DNA from: Isoetes taiwanensis
Lineage: Eukaryota > Streptophyta > Lycopodiopsida > Isoetales > Isoetaceae
Assembly (NCBI GenBank): GCA_021234155.1
Contig: JAJEKV010000005.1
Span: 17,592,089 to 17,656,088 of the forward strand
Length of the DNA stretch: 64,000 nt
Direction of reading: 5' to 3'
A model generated the notes under the pieces. It was not told the origin of the DNA, did no database searches, and worked only from the letters and a program-made list of their open reading frames with translations. A program made the translations under genes and the position numbers. Below, one piece after another: positions 33,650 through 46,454 of the stretch. How positions within the stretch are numbered: the stretch's first letter is position 1; each line of letters opens with the position of its first letter.

Positions 33650-35712
33650 TCTTCGTAGCTCGACCTCCTTGCCCTCCGGAGCGCTATAATGGCCTGCAGG
33701 TCGACACTACGTTATTACCATTTTAATAAAATTTTGGTTATATGGTGACCACCCCACCTATCTACATGAATGCATGGCTAATCTCCCGGCATAGGAAGAG
33801 GATGCTCCTTCCATCGTGGCCGTGGAGACAGCGCCCTATAATGCCTATATGCCGCTCATGCCTACACCTTTAGTTGCCCAACGTGGAGGATAGGTCCTTC
33901 CCGTATATGGGTCGTGAAGGCCAGATTCCTCCTATCAAAGCATATATGGGGCTAGAGGTGCTTTTTCTATCAATGCATTCCTCAATGACCTCCTTTCTCT
34001 CAAGGTCGTCTACTTCCGTGGGACAGAAGTAGACTTTGCAAGCGGCACCGCGGTCATGCCTACATTGACATTACACCACGTCCTAGAGATCACCGCAATG
34101 ATCTCATCATCGGTAAATACGCATGCAACCCATACCTGGCATAGGTTGCATGTGTAGATTAATCTTAACTACACATGAAACTAATCTAAACACAAATCGA
34201 CATGCCTGAGCCGATTTTTGCTGGCTCCTTTAATGCATGTGATTAACATAATTACCCTAAGGTAATATTTATGAATTACTTCCGATAGTACAATTATATT
34301 TACTCTAATCTTTACAATATTTAACGACTTTAGATCGCGATTATTTAAACAATAACCCTGATTTAGACCTATTGTTACATAGACAAGGTTTTAATTATCA
34401 TACACAAGAATTATATGTGCTTCTTATTCTCTTCCTTGGGTCCTGCGTTACCCTTGGAAGTATATCCCTAAGATGCACTTAAGTATATCTGAATTCTATT
34501 TTCTATTTATATTTAAAAGGACCCGAGGTCATGTAGCTATCCTTGGAGGAATTGCATCCTTGCGAAGGATTAATTAACATGCTACCTCGCATTACCATTG
34601 TTATTTAACTTATTTCCCTATGATACATATACGTACAACAATTTCTATGCAGTTATTGGGATCTATATTTAACTTATCAATAAGACACATTTAAAGCTTA
34701 TAATACATGCGCACACCTTACCTAAGGCTAGCGCATCCACCCATTGAGCCGGCGTCGAGTAATTTGGAGATGACTTGGTCGTTGCATTGCTCCCATAGTT
34801 TTGCTCCACTTCATTGGTGTAGATAGCTACTATGCCAACCTCGCACGTTGAAGGCCACCTGAGCACTAAGGTATCTATCTAGCTTACGCTCTATTCTCTT
34901 CGGCCATTGCCGGAGTGAACTCTATTCTACAGGTCGGTCAATTTGATGCAAGTACGTTCAATCATAAGATTGAGCCCTCCCACTTTCTTCGAAAAGAAAA
35001 TGGTCCTGCACTCCTTTAATGACGTTGTACACAACGTCATATCTATTCTCTCCCCTTAAGAGGTTATACGCTTCTTACTTAGCGCATTAATTTACTAGCC
35101 TTAGCTGACATATATAATCATCTAAGATGGATGCACATATTATGTTATCATTTATTTCAATATAGTTATGGCACCTACTTAGCTAGAACGATTCTAAACC
35201 ACAAGGTTTTGTCATCATGACAATTCCTTTTGTCTCAAAAGACTATTTGATTACTATAATTGTTATTTTAGATGTATCTTACATGTACTATTCTTTTATA
35301 TTCTAGAGATTCCCCCTTTCTTAGTTATTTAGCTCTTGGAATATTCCTACCAATCGAATTGATGTCATCGTAACAAGTTGGCCGGACTTGCTAGATTACT
35401 TCTTTTCTTTCGGTTGGATTATTCTTTTGGAGGTACTAGATTTATACATGGTCAACAATTATCCTAGTAATGATTCCTTCTTAGCGAGGAGATCAATCTC
35501 ACCAAGTGGTTTCAATACGTTGGATGTCTGTTAACAATCGTGTATAATTTTAGTTACTCCTATGCGTTTCCTTCCCAATACTTGACGCTTAGCTCAATAT
35601 TGGGGCAATCCTTTCGGCGAGAATGTCTAACAATGCCTTCTAATCCCAATATGGATGTTACCGTCCATACATTTAACCTACTAGGCCGCATGGCCTTAGA
35701 TCCTTGAGCTTG

Positions 35713-38700
35713 CTAGAAGCTCATCCACTCGTTGCCTGCTTGAAGTAGCAAGGTAACGTTCTTCCGAGTCGCTCGATGCTTCAGTCTCCTTGACGGTGGC
35801 TCCTCTTTGATGTAGAGGTTGACTTTATTCGTTAGAAACCTCTCATCGCTGGCTTTGATGGCGTAGTTGGTCACTTGAAATCTTCCATGCCGCTTTTCAA
35901 AAGATCTTTCATCATGAACTCTTTGTCTTGGCAGCTGAAGGACGACTCTGTATCCGATACGACTCCATTGACGTCTCATACATCGAGTCCTCTTGTTGCC
36001 CGAAGAGTGTTGAGGATGTTGATTGCTTCACCCCTGCAAATTGCCTGACATCTCTTCCTTTGATCTGTTACGCTATGGGGGGGGAATAACAAGGGAACTA
36101 TATATGCAAAGCATATAACTTACATAATTACAATTACTACTAGAGCTATTAGGTCCCCCTTGTGCCTCCCTCCGAGTTGCACACCTACTCCTTGGCAATG
36201 TCATCGGTGTTCCTCCCGGTGCAATGGTGTTGACGATCCATATCCTCCTATTTGTGCGTCATTTCATTACTCCGGGTAACTTGTTGATGTACTTGGGCCC
36301 TCCGATGTTTGTCGCCTATGGCACAACACGCTTTGCATCACATTCTAACTAAAGGTGTGCTGGTCGTTGATGCTTCGACATTTGATTACCTTCTTCCCCG
36401 ATCCTGTTCTCGGCGGTAATTGTTCCCCCCCTCATGATACTTGAAGCTATTTGAAGGCGTCTCTTGAGGTCATGTCTGCGATTCCTTTGGCTATACTCCT
36501 GCGGTTGTTCTCTTCTGCCGGTTGTTCTATGAATGGGTCCATCCTTGGGTTCACCAAGTTGCGTGTAAGTCAGCGTGCAAGTCATCGGCTCGCCTCGCCT
36601 GGTTGCTTCTCCATCGAGCTTCCAAACCTCCTTGTTTGATCCCCTCGATCACATGGCTTGGGCGTTGTCACGTTCCACGATGCTATATCGTCTTCTTGTC
36701 TTGAGGTACCTTCCGTGGCTTTGATTGTGCTCGTCAATTTTGATCCTTACATTTGCCTCTAGGGAGCTGCGTGGAAGAAGTCGGTTGCTAGCACTTCTCC
36801 AGACTTTCGGTTCCTGGCCTTTGTCCCTCTATGCATGTCGGTCTCTCGGCAAGTAAGGCATCATGGCTCTCCTCCCCGATGGCTCGGTTGTGGGATGATG
36901 GATCCTTATATGTGTGCGCCTTTACCCTTGAGTTGAAGAAGTACCGCCTTAGATATACTTTCTTGTCGTTGGATAGCCCGGCTGTTCTTGAACTCTCTTT
37001 TTGCTTTGAAGGTGCTTCGGTTGCTATCCTTGTCGTTAAGGTGCGAATGCTTCTACCTTGGGCATTTGATGTGCCCATGTCGGGAGATGTGATTGGCTTC
37101 TTCTCTACTAATTCTTGGTAGGAGTACCGACGTGAAGCCATCACCTAGTTGTTGAAGGCATATTTCCTCGTCGCGATGCCTTTTCGTAAGTGCATCTCCA
37201 TCTAATACCCGTGTCATAGGGCATCACCCTATATTACCACAAGGTGGAGCTATGGTCGTCGAGATGTTGCCTTCTTAGTTGGCTCGTTGATGTCGGGTCG
37301 TTCCTTCTTCTATTGTTGAGGCCACTAGTGTCATAAGTTCGTCAAGTGTTGCCGATGTGCGGTGCCGTTGATCACTTGAGTAGGATCACCTGGCTGTTGC
37401 AGTCAACCATTCTTGAATATCTTCGAAGCTCTGAGATCGTGGTCGGTAGGCAGGCATTGTCATTCCTTCGGTTGAATTTACGAGTGCAACTCCCCGTTGC
37501 TTGGGCTTTGCTCCATTCCAAGGTGCCTCTCTTGTGCCTGGAAGTGTGATCATCTTCATTGCACCTATCATAGCTCCTTTTGGTCGCCTTTGCGTGATTT
37601 GTACCTGCTGGCTAGGTCGTCTCCTCCGTCCTTTGGGTCCTATCCATTCGAGTCTCGTGCTCACAGGCTGGCGTAGTAAGGTCGTCCTTCCTTTGGTTTC
37701 TAGGTGTTTTACGGGTCCGGAATTCTTGTTCGAAAGCAGAATATGCTCCCTCCTTGATCTTGCCCCTAATGCTGATATAGGCCTTCAAGTCGGAGATGTT
37801 CCTTCCACGATATCGTCTCCTCCCCTCATGGTCTCCTACTTTTTGGAACCGATGAAAGTTCTCCTGCTTGGTGCAAGGGAGCTGGAAGCTTGTCTGGGTC
37901 AGCTTTAGGTGCTTTGTGGTTGCGTAGCTTGGTTGCTCCTTTTGTTGACATTGCATGACATTCGCTTGAGCTACTGGGCTGCAAGGTCGTGGTGGTCTTC
38001 CCTCCGGTTTCTATACGCTCCTGTGTCGCCATGACTTCTCTCCTCGACAGAAGATTATGCCTTCTGGCCCTAGCTCGTGATGCTAATGCGGTATCGATTC
38101 TAACGTCTTCCTGCACCTGTATTTTGCTGCCTTGCGTTCTTCCATTTGAAACTCATGTGCGTCGAGTTGGTGAAGGCATCGAGATCCTCTTTCTGATGTG
38201 AGCTCATGGACGTGGTAGCCGAGAGGTTGACATCTAGAAATTTCTTGATGCCGCTAGTTACCAAATATCCTTCCCATTTGATGAAGATTGATGCTAGGCC
38301 GATGGTGTCCTGTTCTACTCGTTTGTCAGTTGAGGTATTTGTCGTTGTGCTTCCCTCTCTTGGGTCTGTCTTTTCAGTCTCCTCTCCTTATCTGTTTGTA
38401 GATCGGCTAGGTCCTCGATGTCTTCCAGAAGTTGCGCCTCTAGCTCTTCTGTGGCTTTGGCCCTGTACTTCGAAAGCAACGCTCGTATATTCTAGAGTCT
38501 AAGGGTCTACTTGAAGGGCTCTCCTACAAGATTTTGGGCTCTATAAGCAAGCAAGGTGGCTCGAGCAGCATTACTGGAGCCATATCTATAATCTACAAGT
38601 CTATGGATATTAGGACGTGTGGTATGGCATGAAATGAAGGTTGTTTTGCAAGACCTCCATGATGTTTGAGGCATACTCTAAGGTCCTAGCAAAGTTGGTT

Positions 38701-38813
38701 TGAGGGAGGGGTCCAATCTCTACACATGGAGCGGCTTGGGCAGCTCTAGACTCTAGCTCCTTTCTAGGTACCCTGGCAATAGGGAGTGTTAATGTGGCGG
38801 CTATATAAGTCAA
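35713..38813 (-). other. Weak minus-strand reading frames of the LARD-like element
   Basis: Broken open frames (38813-38610, 38116-37826, 37956-37612, 37664-37386, 37144-36788, 36585-36349, 35979-35713) encode Arg/Gln/Ser-rich sequence of the kind seen in degenerate gag regions. No zinc knuckle or catalytic motif was found. The opposite-strand frames here are the complementary shadow of this bias. Confidence 0.3.
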
Positions 38814-40029
38814 ACTCTATTAGAAGGATACAAAATTAGGTCAAGGTTTATGCCTTTGGCATGAGCAGAGATGATGTACCAACAGTTGGACTTGGGTTGC
38901 TATGCTGAGGTCTAGATGACTATAACAAAGGGGTGTTCTTGGGCACTTCTATCTAGGAGTAAGGCATCAGCTTCGAGCTGAGAGCAATACTTGCGAGCTA
39001 CTAATGGGGTATGCTTCTATTTACAAACAAACCACAGTTTGGAAAAACAATTCAAGGGTTTGAGCAATTTTGGTCATTTTGAGCTAGGGTTTGACATTTC
39101 TAGCCTAATTTGAGGTCATAAATGGATTCTAGGTTGTCTAATGGTCCTATTGCAACAATTTTCAGGCGATTTGGAGCTCTGTAGCTCAAGTTATGGAAGT
39201 TCAAAGTTTGGAGGTCTCACAGGTTGCGCCCTGCTCAAAAACTAAAGTTTAGTTCTTTGACCAGGCGCGAGCTATGAGACATTGGCTGTAAATTGGGTTA
39301 AACTTGTCCAATTTGGGTGATCTAAGGTTCAAATCATGCTAGTCTCCTCGAGTTAGGCAGAATGGACCCCTTACTTGGTCAATTTGGAGGTGTTTTGGTC
39401 TAGTTTGGACATGGTCTAGGTATGAAGGTCTCCGCATTAGCCTGCGTTCAAAAAACTAAACTTTAGTTTCTTGACAAAGGCGAGTGTGAGACATCACACT
39501 TTTGTCCTGAGAATATCCTATTTTACTAAAATAAAAACTACTACTTGCTAACTCGTCCTAATTAAGCAAGATTTGACACATAAACTACTCAAAATTATCA
39601 TGTATTAACAAAATTATTGATTATTTACAACATATCTACTGGGGATCTCCCTTAATTAAATTAGCTAATTACATGTCTTCCCTCATGAGGGTTACTCGCT
39701 TCGCATGAACAATGCAGGCTGTTGAGTCTTCAAATGTTGGACCCGGCTTTCATTCTGCTTTGCTTCTTGAGCCTTGGCCTCCCGCTCTCGTTCTGCCCTC
39801 TCCTCTTCTTGTTTCCTTGGCCTCCTTGGCCTCACGGCTGTTTAAGCCTTGTCGAGAAAGTCGGCGATGCGTTTAGTGCGCATCATGTCGATCGGAGTCC
39901 TGGTGTCTATCAAGATGCTGTCTCTATCTAGCTTAAGGGTCTTGGTTCTAAGTCTAAGGCTTAGCCATTAATATTATCTAACATTATTAAAGCTTAAATC
40001 TAATTAAGAATTATGATTCAAATATAAAC

Positions 40030-40118
40030 GATGCCCGCCCTTAGTGGTTGGCACGGGGGGGTTTGGGGGGGTTCAACCCTGTGGGTGGGAGGTTCAATTT
40101 CCGCTACCGCGGGAATTC
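40030..40118 (+). mobile_element. tRNA-derived SINE-like copy 2
   Basis: GATGC..GCCCTTAGTGGTTGGCACG followed by a G-rich run and AGGTTCAATTTCCGCTACCG matches the reverse complement of 2689-2792 along its length. It is inserted within the LARD-like element, in antisense to it. Confidence 0.55.
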
Positions 40119-40359
40119 TTTTAAGATGAGGTTCGAATAGATTGAAAAACTAGACTAATGTAGCTAATTGCTAGGCTAAAATTCAAATTACCAAGTTACT
40201 TTTTAAAATTTTATGACTTTTCAAGATGTTTGGATCAATGACTTGCGCCTCGCTCAAAAACTAACAGCTTGCGCCTCGCTCAAAAACTAAAGTGTAGAAG
40301 CTGCCTCGCTCAAAAACTAAAGTGTAGTTCTTTAACCAGGCGCGAGCTGTGAGACCACC

Positions 40360-40552
40360 TTGCTTGAGACCTTTCCGACTCTTTCTCCCTTGCTTGAGGA
40401 GGTGTTGGCTCTTTTCTGCGTGAGACCACCTTGCTTGAGGAGGTGTTGGCTCTTTCCGAGAAGGTGTTGGCTCTTTCTCCTTGCTTGAGGAGGTGTTGGC
40501 TCTTTCCGAGAAGGTGTTGGCTCTTTCCGAGAAGGTGTTGGCTCTTTCTTTT
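40360..40552. repeat. Minisatellite with GGTGTTGGCTCTTTC core
   Basis: The core occurs six times between 40390 and 40550, preceded alternately by CTTGCTTGAGGA or CCGAGAA. It lies in the leader region of the LARD-like element between primer site and weak gag-like frames. Its minus-strand frames (KSQHLLG repeats) are a consequence of the repeat. Confidence 0.85.
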
Positions 40553-40709
40553 TAGTCTTATTAAGTTCCAATTCACTTAACTGTTACTAGCTTAGCACAA
40601 ACTACAAAAGTGAGAAAAAAATTTCCCACTTTCCGAGGTTTGAGGGTCCTATCAAGTTAGTACTACTGGGAGCATGGCCAGTGCTTTGCTCTTGGTCTCC
40701 AAGAACATT

Positions 40710-40721
40710 GCTCTGATACCA
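40710..40721 (-). promoter_or_regulatory. Primer-binding site for initiator tRNA-Met
   Basis: On the minus strand TGGTATCAGAGC, the standard plant retrotransposon primer site, lies one base inside the 5' LTR. Confidence 0.92.
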
Positions 40722-40722
40722 C

Positions 40723-42212
40723 TGTGACGTCCCCTACTCGTATACGATGCCCGCACCGTATACCAACAGGAGTTCATCCCCGCACCACGCTCCACAATCG
40801 ATACTGGGGCCCTCCACATATCACTGTGACCGGCTAGAGTTCACAGTGGGAAGAGTGAAGGGGTCATTTTACCCCGTCTTCCTCAGGGCCTACCTAGCTG
40901 CGGAGGCATAAACATACATGTCAGTAGTACATACATCAACATCATATGACCATCACGAAGGATGGTTCTCCACATATCTGCATAGACAAAGATCAGCACA
41001 TCACATAGGGAATCCTACCCAAGGCTCAGACACAGGGATGGACTGACAAGCTCGGGTCTCCAGAGGTCATTGCAGACAGAATTCATGGCAATGGATTTGG
41101 CTGGCATAAGAACATGGCTTAGGGTTGTCCACTCCATCCACCCCTCCTGTGCACACTTTGCAGAGTAGGTTGAAAAGTGTTGGGACCTGACTATAGCCCG
41201 CCGGGTGCATAGCCAAAGGGGCTACGTCTACTGGGTTACATCTCCCCAGCCCCGATGGGGCAGGTAGGGATCACTCCCTCCAGAGATCTACATGCTGACT
41301 CAAGGTGACTAGAGGGCCACTGCCCTTATTCGACTTGAACTCACTGGAAGGTCATATCCACCACCCCACGAGTGTGTTGCCCATGCCTTGCCCACACGCA
41401 GCGGGGCAAAGCCATTAGACCTAGTCACAATGATCCCCGGTAGGCCTTACACACCCGGAGGGATGGCTCAAGAGTCGAACACCACGAACCTCATTCTAAG
41501 CCCGGTCGGCCCCTTCACCCACAACCGGTGGGCTCTTGTACACAAAGCCGAAAACTAGTAATGCACTAAGAGGGACCAGCTAGGAGCATCATCTACTAAG
41601 CTTTAAGTCTCTACCCCCCTTCCCAATACAATGAGTCCACAGAATACATCCGTCCATCATATCAACATAAGTAAATAAGAACTAATCTAATTCATAGAGT
41701 TAGGTTCTTTAGTTAGAGTCAATCTCAGGATCTGCTTGGCTACTAAGGGTGATTTAATAGGCTAAACCTACCGGGTTCAAGGCTGGAACAAGGTTTAGGC
41801 TATTCAATCGACAAATACCTGATCCTCGGTTCACTCCTCTCGATCCGGGCGTCCATGTCTCGTTCGCCGGGATGCGGTCGGAAGGATGATCTGACAAGCT
41901 GGGGCGCACTGGCAGATCGTGGGAGTTGGAATTGACTCCTCAGGCGCGCGAATCGGAGCTCGGAAGGTCTGTGGGCGAAAAAGGGAAAGTTAGGGTTTGA
42001 TGCCTTATGTAGGCTATCTGGTCTACCTTTAATGGGTTAAAGGTCTAAAAGTGCGCACATTGCTAAGTGTAATATCACCATTGCAAGTTGCCCCTAGGGC
42101 ACCCCTTGCTTGGTACACGCCGGGCGTACACGCCGATTGGGACGGCGTAATGCTGCGGATTCGCGCAAAGATGCGATACACGGGACCGTATAATCGTGGC
42201 CGAAACGCCACA
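40723..42212 (-). repeat. 5' LTR of the LARD-like element (1490 bp)
   Basis: Pairs with 31591-33038. Same TG..CA ends. Contains about 60 bp around 41502-41568 missing from the other LTR. Confidence 0.92.
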
Positions 42213-42217
42213 TGAAT

Positions 42218-43155
42218 TGTGTTCAGAGCACGCAGAAACTTGTTAAGGGAGAAGATGGTTTAAGGAAGCTTGTGGTTCGAGGAGATCCGATTTCGTGGTG
42301 AATTATGGTCAGAAGCATCCGAATTAAAAAAGTTGTAAGGCATTGGCGGTTTTGTAGATCCTAAAATTATGGTTGCAGTCTCGAGATTTTGATGTGAATC
42401 TGATACAATCAATGCTTGCCGATGCTTCCATGAAGGACATTGGTGCTAGAACATGAGGGAGCTAAGCCGCCGGGATCTTGGTGCAAATCGGTAACCAATT
42501 GGATAAGGCGTGAAGCCGAATGATGAGCCGCAGTACTCTAATGGATTCAGTTGCAATAGTCACATGAAAAATCTATGTTGGTGGCTAGGGAGGGTATGAT
42601 ACAAGCTTGCAGCCATGGCAGAGATGCTTGATCTCAGGGAGAGTTCAAGCTGGCACAAATGATTTGTTTGAGCAATTCGTGGATTGTTTTCGGTCTGGAT
42701 TCCGCTTACTGTGATTGTTTGTACATAGTCTGCATATGAAGTGTAGTGTACAGGTTTGGACATCTATATATTGTGCAGGTAATAGTCTCACATATATAGT
42801 TCAGGGAGAGTCTTGAAGATAGAACCTATATATGTGACGTGTACATATGCTGATTTGCAAATAAATGGATGATATTAATTGACCAGCCCTGTTATGTTAT
42901 GTAGCACTGTAAACAACTCATATCATGATGGATGGTTAACTCTGGGTTCAAATTCCAGACCAAAGCTATCGCTCCACCCAGAAATTTCATACACATGAAT
43001 TGGATGCACAACTATTCTAAAAATTGCAGTTGCTCTTCTCATTATCTATTCTAAATGTACACTTGTTTTGTTTTGTTTTGCTTATATTCGCAACATCAAC
43101 TCATCCAAGTGTCATGTAACGTTGCTTGTTTTTGGCCCCGAAGGGGCAAAAAATT
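42218..43155. other. Host flank of the LARD-like element
   Basis: Continues the sequence broken at 31590. A near-perfect inverted repeat TCACATATATAG.TTC/GAACCTATATATGTGA lies at about 42789-42836. GGTTCAAATTCC at about 42949 resembles a B box but no tRNA fold accompanies it. A GGCCCC/GGGGC hairpin lies at about 43133-43147. No gene recognised. Confidence 0.35.
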
Positions 43156-43156
43156 T

Positions 43157-43565
43157 TTTTAACGTATAACACAAACCATTACATTACACGCATTAAAATT
43201 AAATTCCCCCTTAAACCCCCTTTTGTTTGGGTGCATATTCACACGGGGGTTGACGTAGGGCAGCGAGAGCCCTTATAATTATGTTTTGCACGTACAAAAT
43301 CAACACCATATAGTATATTGCCTGAAATCTTATAGTATTTTGCAAATCTTGTTATACAGTATAACAAATTCTGTACATCCATACCCCACAAACGAGGAAC
43401 TTTGTGTACGGTGTAGATTAAGGAATAAGGGGCGAATATGCCTATCCAATAGCTCTCGTTGCCCGGAGTCACCCCTCGTGTGAATATGCACCCAAACAAA
43501 AGGGGGTTTAAGGGGGAATTTAATTTTAATGCGTGTAATGTAATGGTTTGTGTTATACGTTAAAA
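43157..43565. mobile_element. Long-TIR miniature element (409 bp)
   Basis: About 90 bp from TTTTAACGTATAACAC to GCATATTCACACG are perfectly repeated in inverted orientation at 43477-43565, with partial pairing for 25 bp more. A unique core of about 190 bp lies between. Long TIRs suggest a Mutator-like non-autonomous element, but the flanks show no clear 9-bp duplication. Non-coding. Confidence 0.75.
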
Positions 43566-43972
43566 TGCCATCAGCTTTTTAAACTGTCCAATAAGAGAAG
43601 AGCTCCAGTATATCTCATTCCAGTATTATGTGGCAGCCTGTAATTAATGCAGCTGCAACTAACTTCTGTAGTATTATTTTTTCATTATAACTTTTGATCC
43701 AGAACTCCGATTCAAAAACTTTTTGTACCAATGGGTTCGTCTTCACAAGATCTATCTAGTGATAACCCATTCATACATCTTTTACGATATAAATATATAA
43801 GAAATAAGCAAAAAATCATATTTTTTTAAGGTTAACACATATGACCATATTGAAATACATCATTGGAAAGATCTTTTCATTCCGCATCTAATGCAACAAA
43901 CGCCGCAACATTTTGACAAGTGGATCAAAAGTTATGGGGAAAAACAACAGCAATCAAGTTGTTGGTGCTGCA

Positions 43973-45041
43973 TTAATTGCAGTTCATAGAGGGTAAGCCA
44001 TTCCATTGGAGGATTCTTATGGGGATGAAATGAGATCTCAAATTTCCTCTAATGATTTTAAAAAAGTCCTGCATCCATGCTGGCTCGATCCTACTCTCCT
44101 GATAACCCCTCACTGCTGGAGCTTCACTACCCCAAACTCCTTGCACTATTTGTAAAAGCCCTGGATAAAGAGTATCAAAATGGTTGCTTCTAAGGTGTTT
44201 TACTGTTACCTTCTCAAACTTGGGCTGAAGTACTTGTAGCTTTCTCTTTGCTGATGGAGACGTCCCACCCTTCATTTTCTTTGCTGCATGCTTTGGAGAC
44301 CTTTGCATTGGCTTCAAACATGGTGATTTCCTGGGGGAAACACGAGATGGAGGCTTTGTCATGATCCCAAACCTAAGAACTAAACCCTGATACAAGCTCG
44401 GCCTTCGAGCCTTCTAAAAGACCAAGAAGCTTCTGATGCAGAAGGAAACTAAGAATCGGCAAGTAAGGATTTCGGATCGGCCACTGAGACAGAGATTTGC
44501 TAACAGAGAGTCTGGGAGTGGCTTGTTGAGCGGGAAGGAGAAAACGCACATGTTCAAAATCCTTCCAAATGTGGTTCCCCCCAAACCTCCAACCATTAAT
44601 TGTGGTACTAGTAATGGTGCCCAGCGTTGCTGGGCATACTTTGGGAGGCTGTAAATGTTTTAGCCACAATGAGAAAAGCGTGCAGTATAATTCAACATTT
44701 GTGCCTTTTTCGAGGCGTTGCAGGCCCATTATGACATCCCCTTCAGTAATGACCAGTGCTAGGCCAGTCTGCGGAGGTACTGCTGCCCGGTTTCCCATTG
44801 GGTCATATAGCTGCTGCAAGTATCTCACCCATTGTTCCGGGGTAATCTTTCCTGTGGGTTGTGCAGGCTTACTCAAGACCTTTCTCCAGAAGGCCCTAGG
44901 GTGGCGGTCTAGTAGACCAAACATCATTCTTGGTGCTCCGCAATGTACACAGCTTTCTTGGTCTTGAGGAAGGAGGTGTGATTGGGCGACTGCTTGAAGG
45001 CGAATGGTGGGGTCCAGCACTTGGCGGAGCCATCGTTTCAA
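43973..45041 (-). pseudogene. LINE-like fragment (pre-RT region), low certainty
   Basis: The minus-strand frame 45041-44373 contains HPRAFWRKVL, ITPEQWVRYLQQLYDP and ITEGDVIMGLQRLEKG. These resemble the segment between endonuclease and reverse transcriptase in LINE ORF2 (FW..., W..Y...LY, then E/DV..GL..L..GK). The expected RT palm motifs do not follow. A second minus frame, 44395-43973, starts with a basic Lys/Pro stretch and is unrecognised. Probably a rearranged, truncated copy. Confidence 0.4.
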
Positions 45042-45049
45042 CTCCCCGA

Positions 45050-46450
45050 CATTAGATCATCCAACCAATGATTGCGGGGAAGGTGGTTGCAGCCCACGTG
45101 GATCGTCGACAAATGGCCTCTCCCAAAGCATCATCCCCTACCCTCGGAAGGAGCCGGTTCACCGGGCCGTCAGGTTGTGTGGTGGGGAGCTGCGGCACTC
45201 CGGCAGCTCATGCTCAAGCATCCTCGCATAGACCGCCCGCATGATCATAGTCCGAGCCCGGCCAGGTGGTACATGGGGTGTTGGGGCAATGGGTGCTTTC
45301 GGTTGGCACCGCCAATCTATCTGCAAAGAACAGGGGTCTGATGGTCCGAGTCTACTTCCTCGTCCCTACCACTGTCCCGAACATTAATCGGCAAGTGATC
45401 AAGTGTAGGCATTGCTCGTCCGCTAGCACGTAATCCACCACACTGGTGCCGCCCCCCTGGTTCTCCTGTCTACAAGTGAAGCGGCTGGAGGACGACCACT
45501 GGTTAGAGAGAAAGTTCTTTAAGAAGCAGCCTTTTTATCCACATCACACATCATTCCACCCTTTCTTTTCATACGATCTAACAAATTTACCTATTTTCCG
45601 ATCTAACAAATTTATTCTCTATATGATGATCTAACAAATTTATCTATTTCCTTCTCTATATGATGATATATTTTGCAACATTGCTAATAGCTGCTAAATT
45701 AATCAAGGGTAGTTGTAGTCGTTGGAAAAGAACATTGACAATATAATTATTCAAGTAGTTGTTGGAAAATTATTGAAGTATATTGTAGTTGTTGGAAAAG
45801 AACATGGCATTGGAAAAGGACATTGAAATACAATTAAATATTTAAATGTAAAATTGTAATTGTTGGAAAAGAACATGGCAATGCAGTTGAATATATAGAT
45901 CTACTGCAATCATTTGTTTGCCACCTTGCATAATTCTTGTAGTTCTAAGCATTCTATAAATCTACCCAAAGCCTGAGAAATATAGCATTCCCTCCATGCA
46001 AAGATATCTTTGCACTGATTAAATTTACCCAAAGCCTGCCAATATAACAAATTGAGGAACGGTCAATTTTGAAGGAGAAGTTTTTAAATTCTCATTACCA
46101 TTGTGCAACCTAGATTTGCTAGAGAAGGGCCATGGTTTTTAGAAAATAATGCAAGCTTGAGTACTTGATGTATAAGGAATGGCAGAAACCATGCATATAT
46201 GGGCCTTCATATTCCACTTTCATGTTATGTTGATAACCTAGACACATACAGATTCACTCTATATTACATCACATTTTGCCACCAAAGATAACAAAAAGCG
46301 GTTATGCCACGGCACCTTTGCATCAAATTATTCTATATGGTGCTAGACTTAAATACCGGATGTTCATAAACAAAGTGCGGTGAGAGTGGGGTGGTTAATT
46401 AGTCTTTGCGGGATAATGTTCTCCAACTCAAAACCAACCTTTTTATCAAA
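45050..46450. other. Spacer with short repeats
   Basis: GATCTAACAAATTTA is repeated three times at 45575-45645. GTTGGAAAAGAACAT recurs four times at 45720-45880. Plus-strand frames at 45004-45341 are GC-rich but have no recognised domain. Confidence 0.4.
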
Positions 46451-46454
46451 CTTC

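Larger units (their letters stand above)
33147..33660. repeat. Tandem duplication of about 260 bp next to the 3' LTR
   Basis: 33147-33376 and 33412-33660 are diverged copies. Each ends with GGTACTCTTCATCCCTTGCAA and a conserved hairpin (see the two hairpin entries). Confidence 0.7.
31591..42212 (-). mobile_element. Complete LTR retrotransposon without recognisable pol (LARD-like)
   Basis: A 10.6-kb element in minus orientation. LTRs lie at 31591-33038 and 40723-42212, each with TGTG...CACA ends. It has a primer-binding site at the 5' LTR, a polypurine tract at the 3' LTR and the target duplication TGAAT (31586-31590 and 42213-42217). The 7.7-kb interior shows only weak minus-strand frames between about 38.8 and 35.7 kb (charged, Arg/Lys/Gln-rich). 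No RT, integrase, protease or RNase H motifs can be seen, so it looks non-autonomous. Confidence 0.9.

Noticed and set aside
36831-38502. Plus-strand frames inside the LARD-like element
   Set aside because: Complementary shadows of the minus-strand weakly coding region; the element's signals run on the minus strand.
42905-42975. tRNA gene suggested by GGTTCAAATTCC
   Set aside because: No acceptor-stem pairing and no A box at the right distance.
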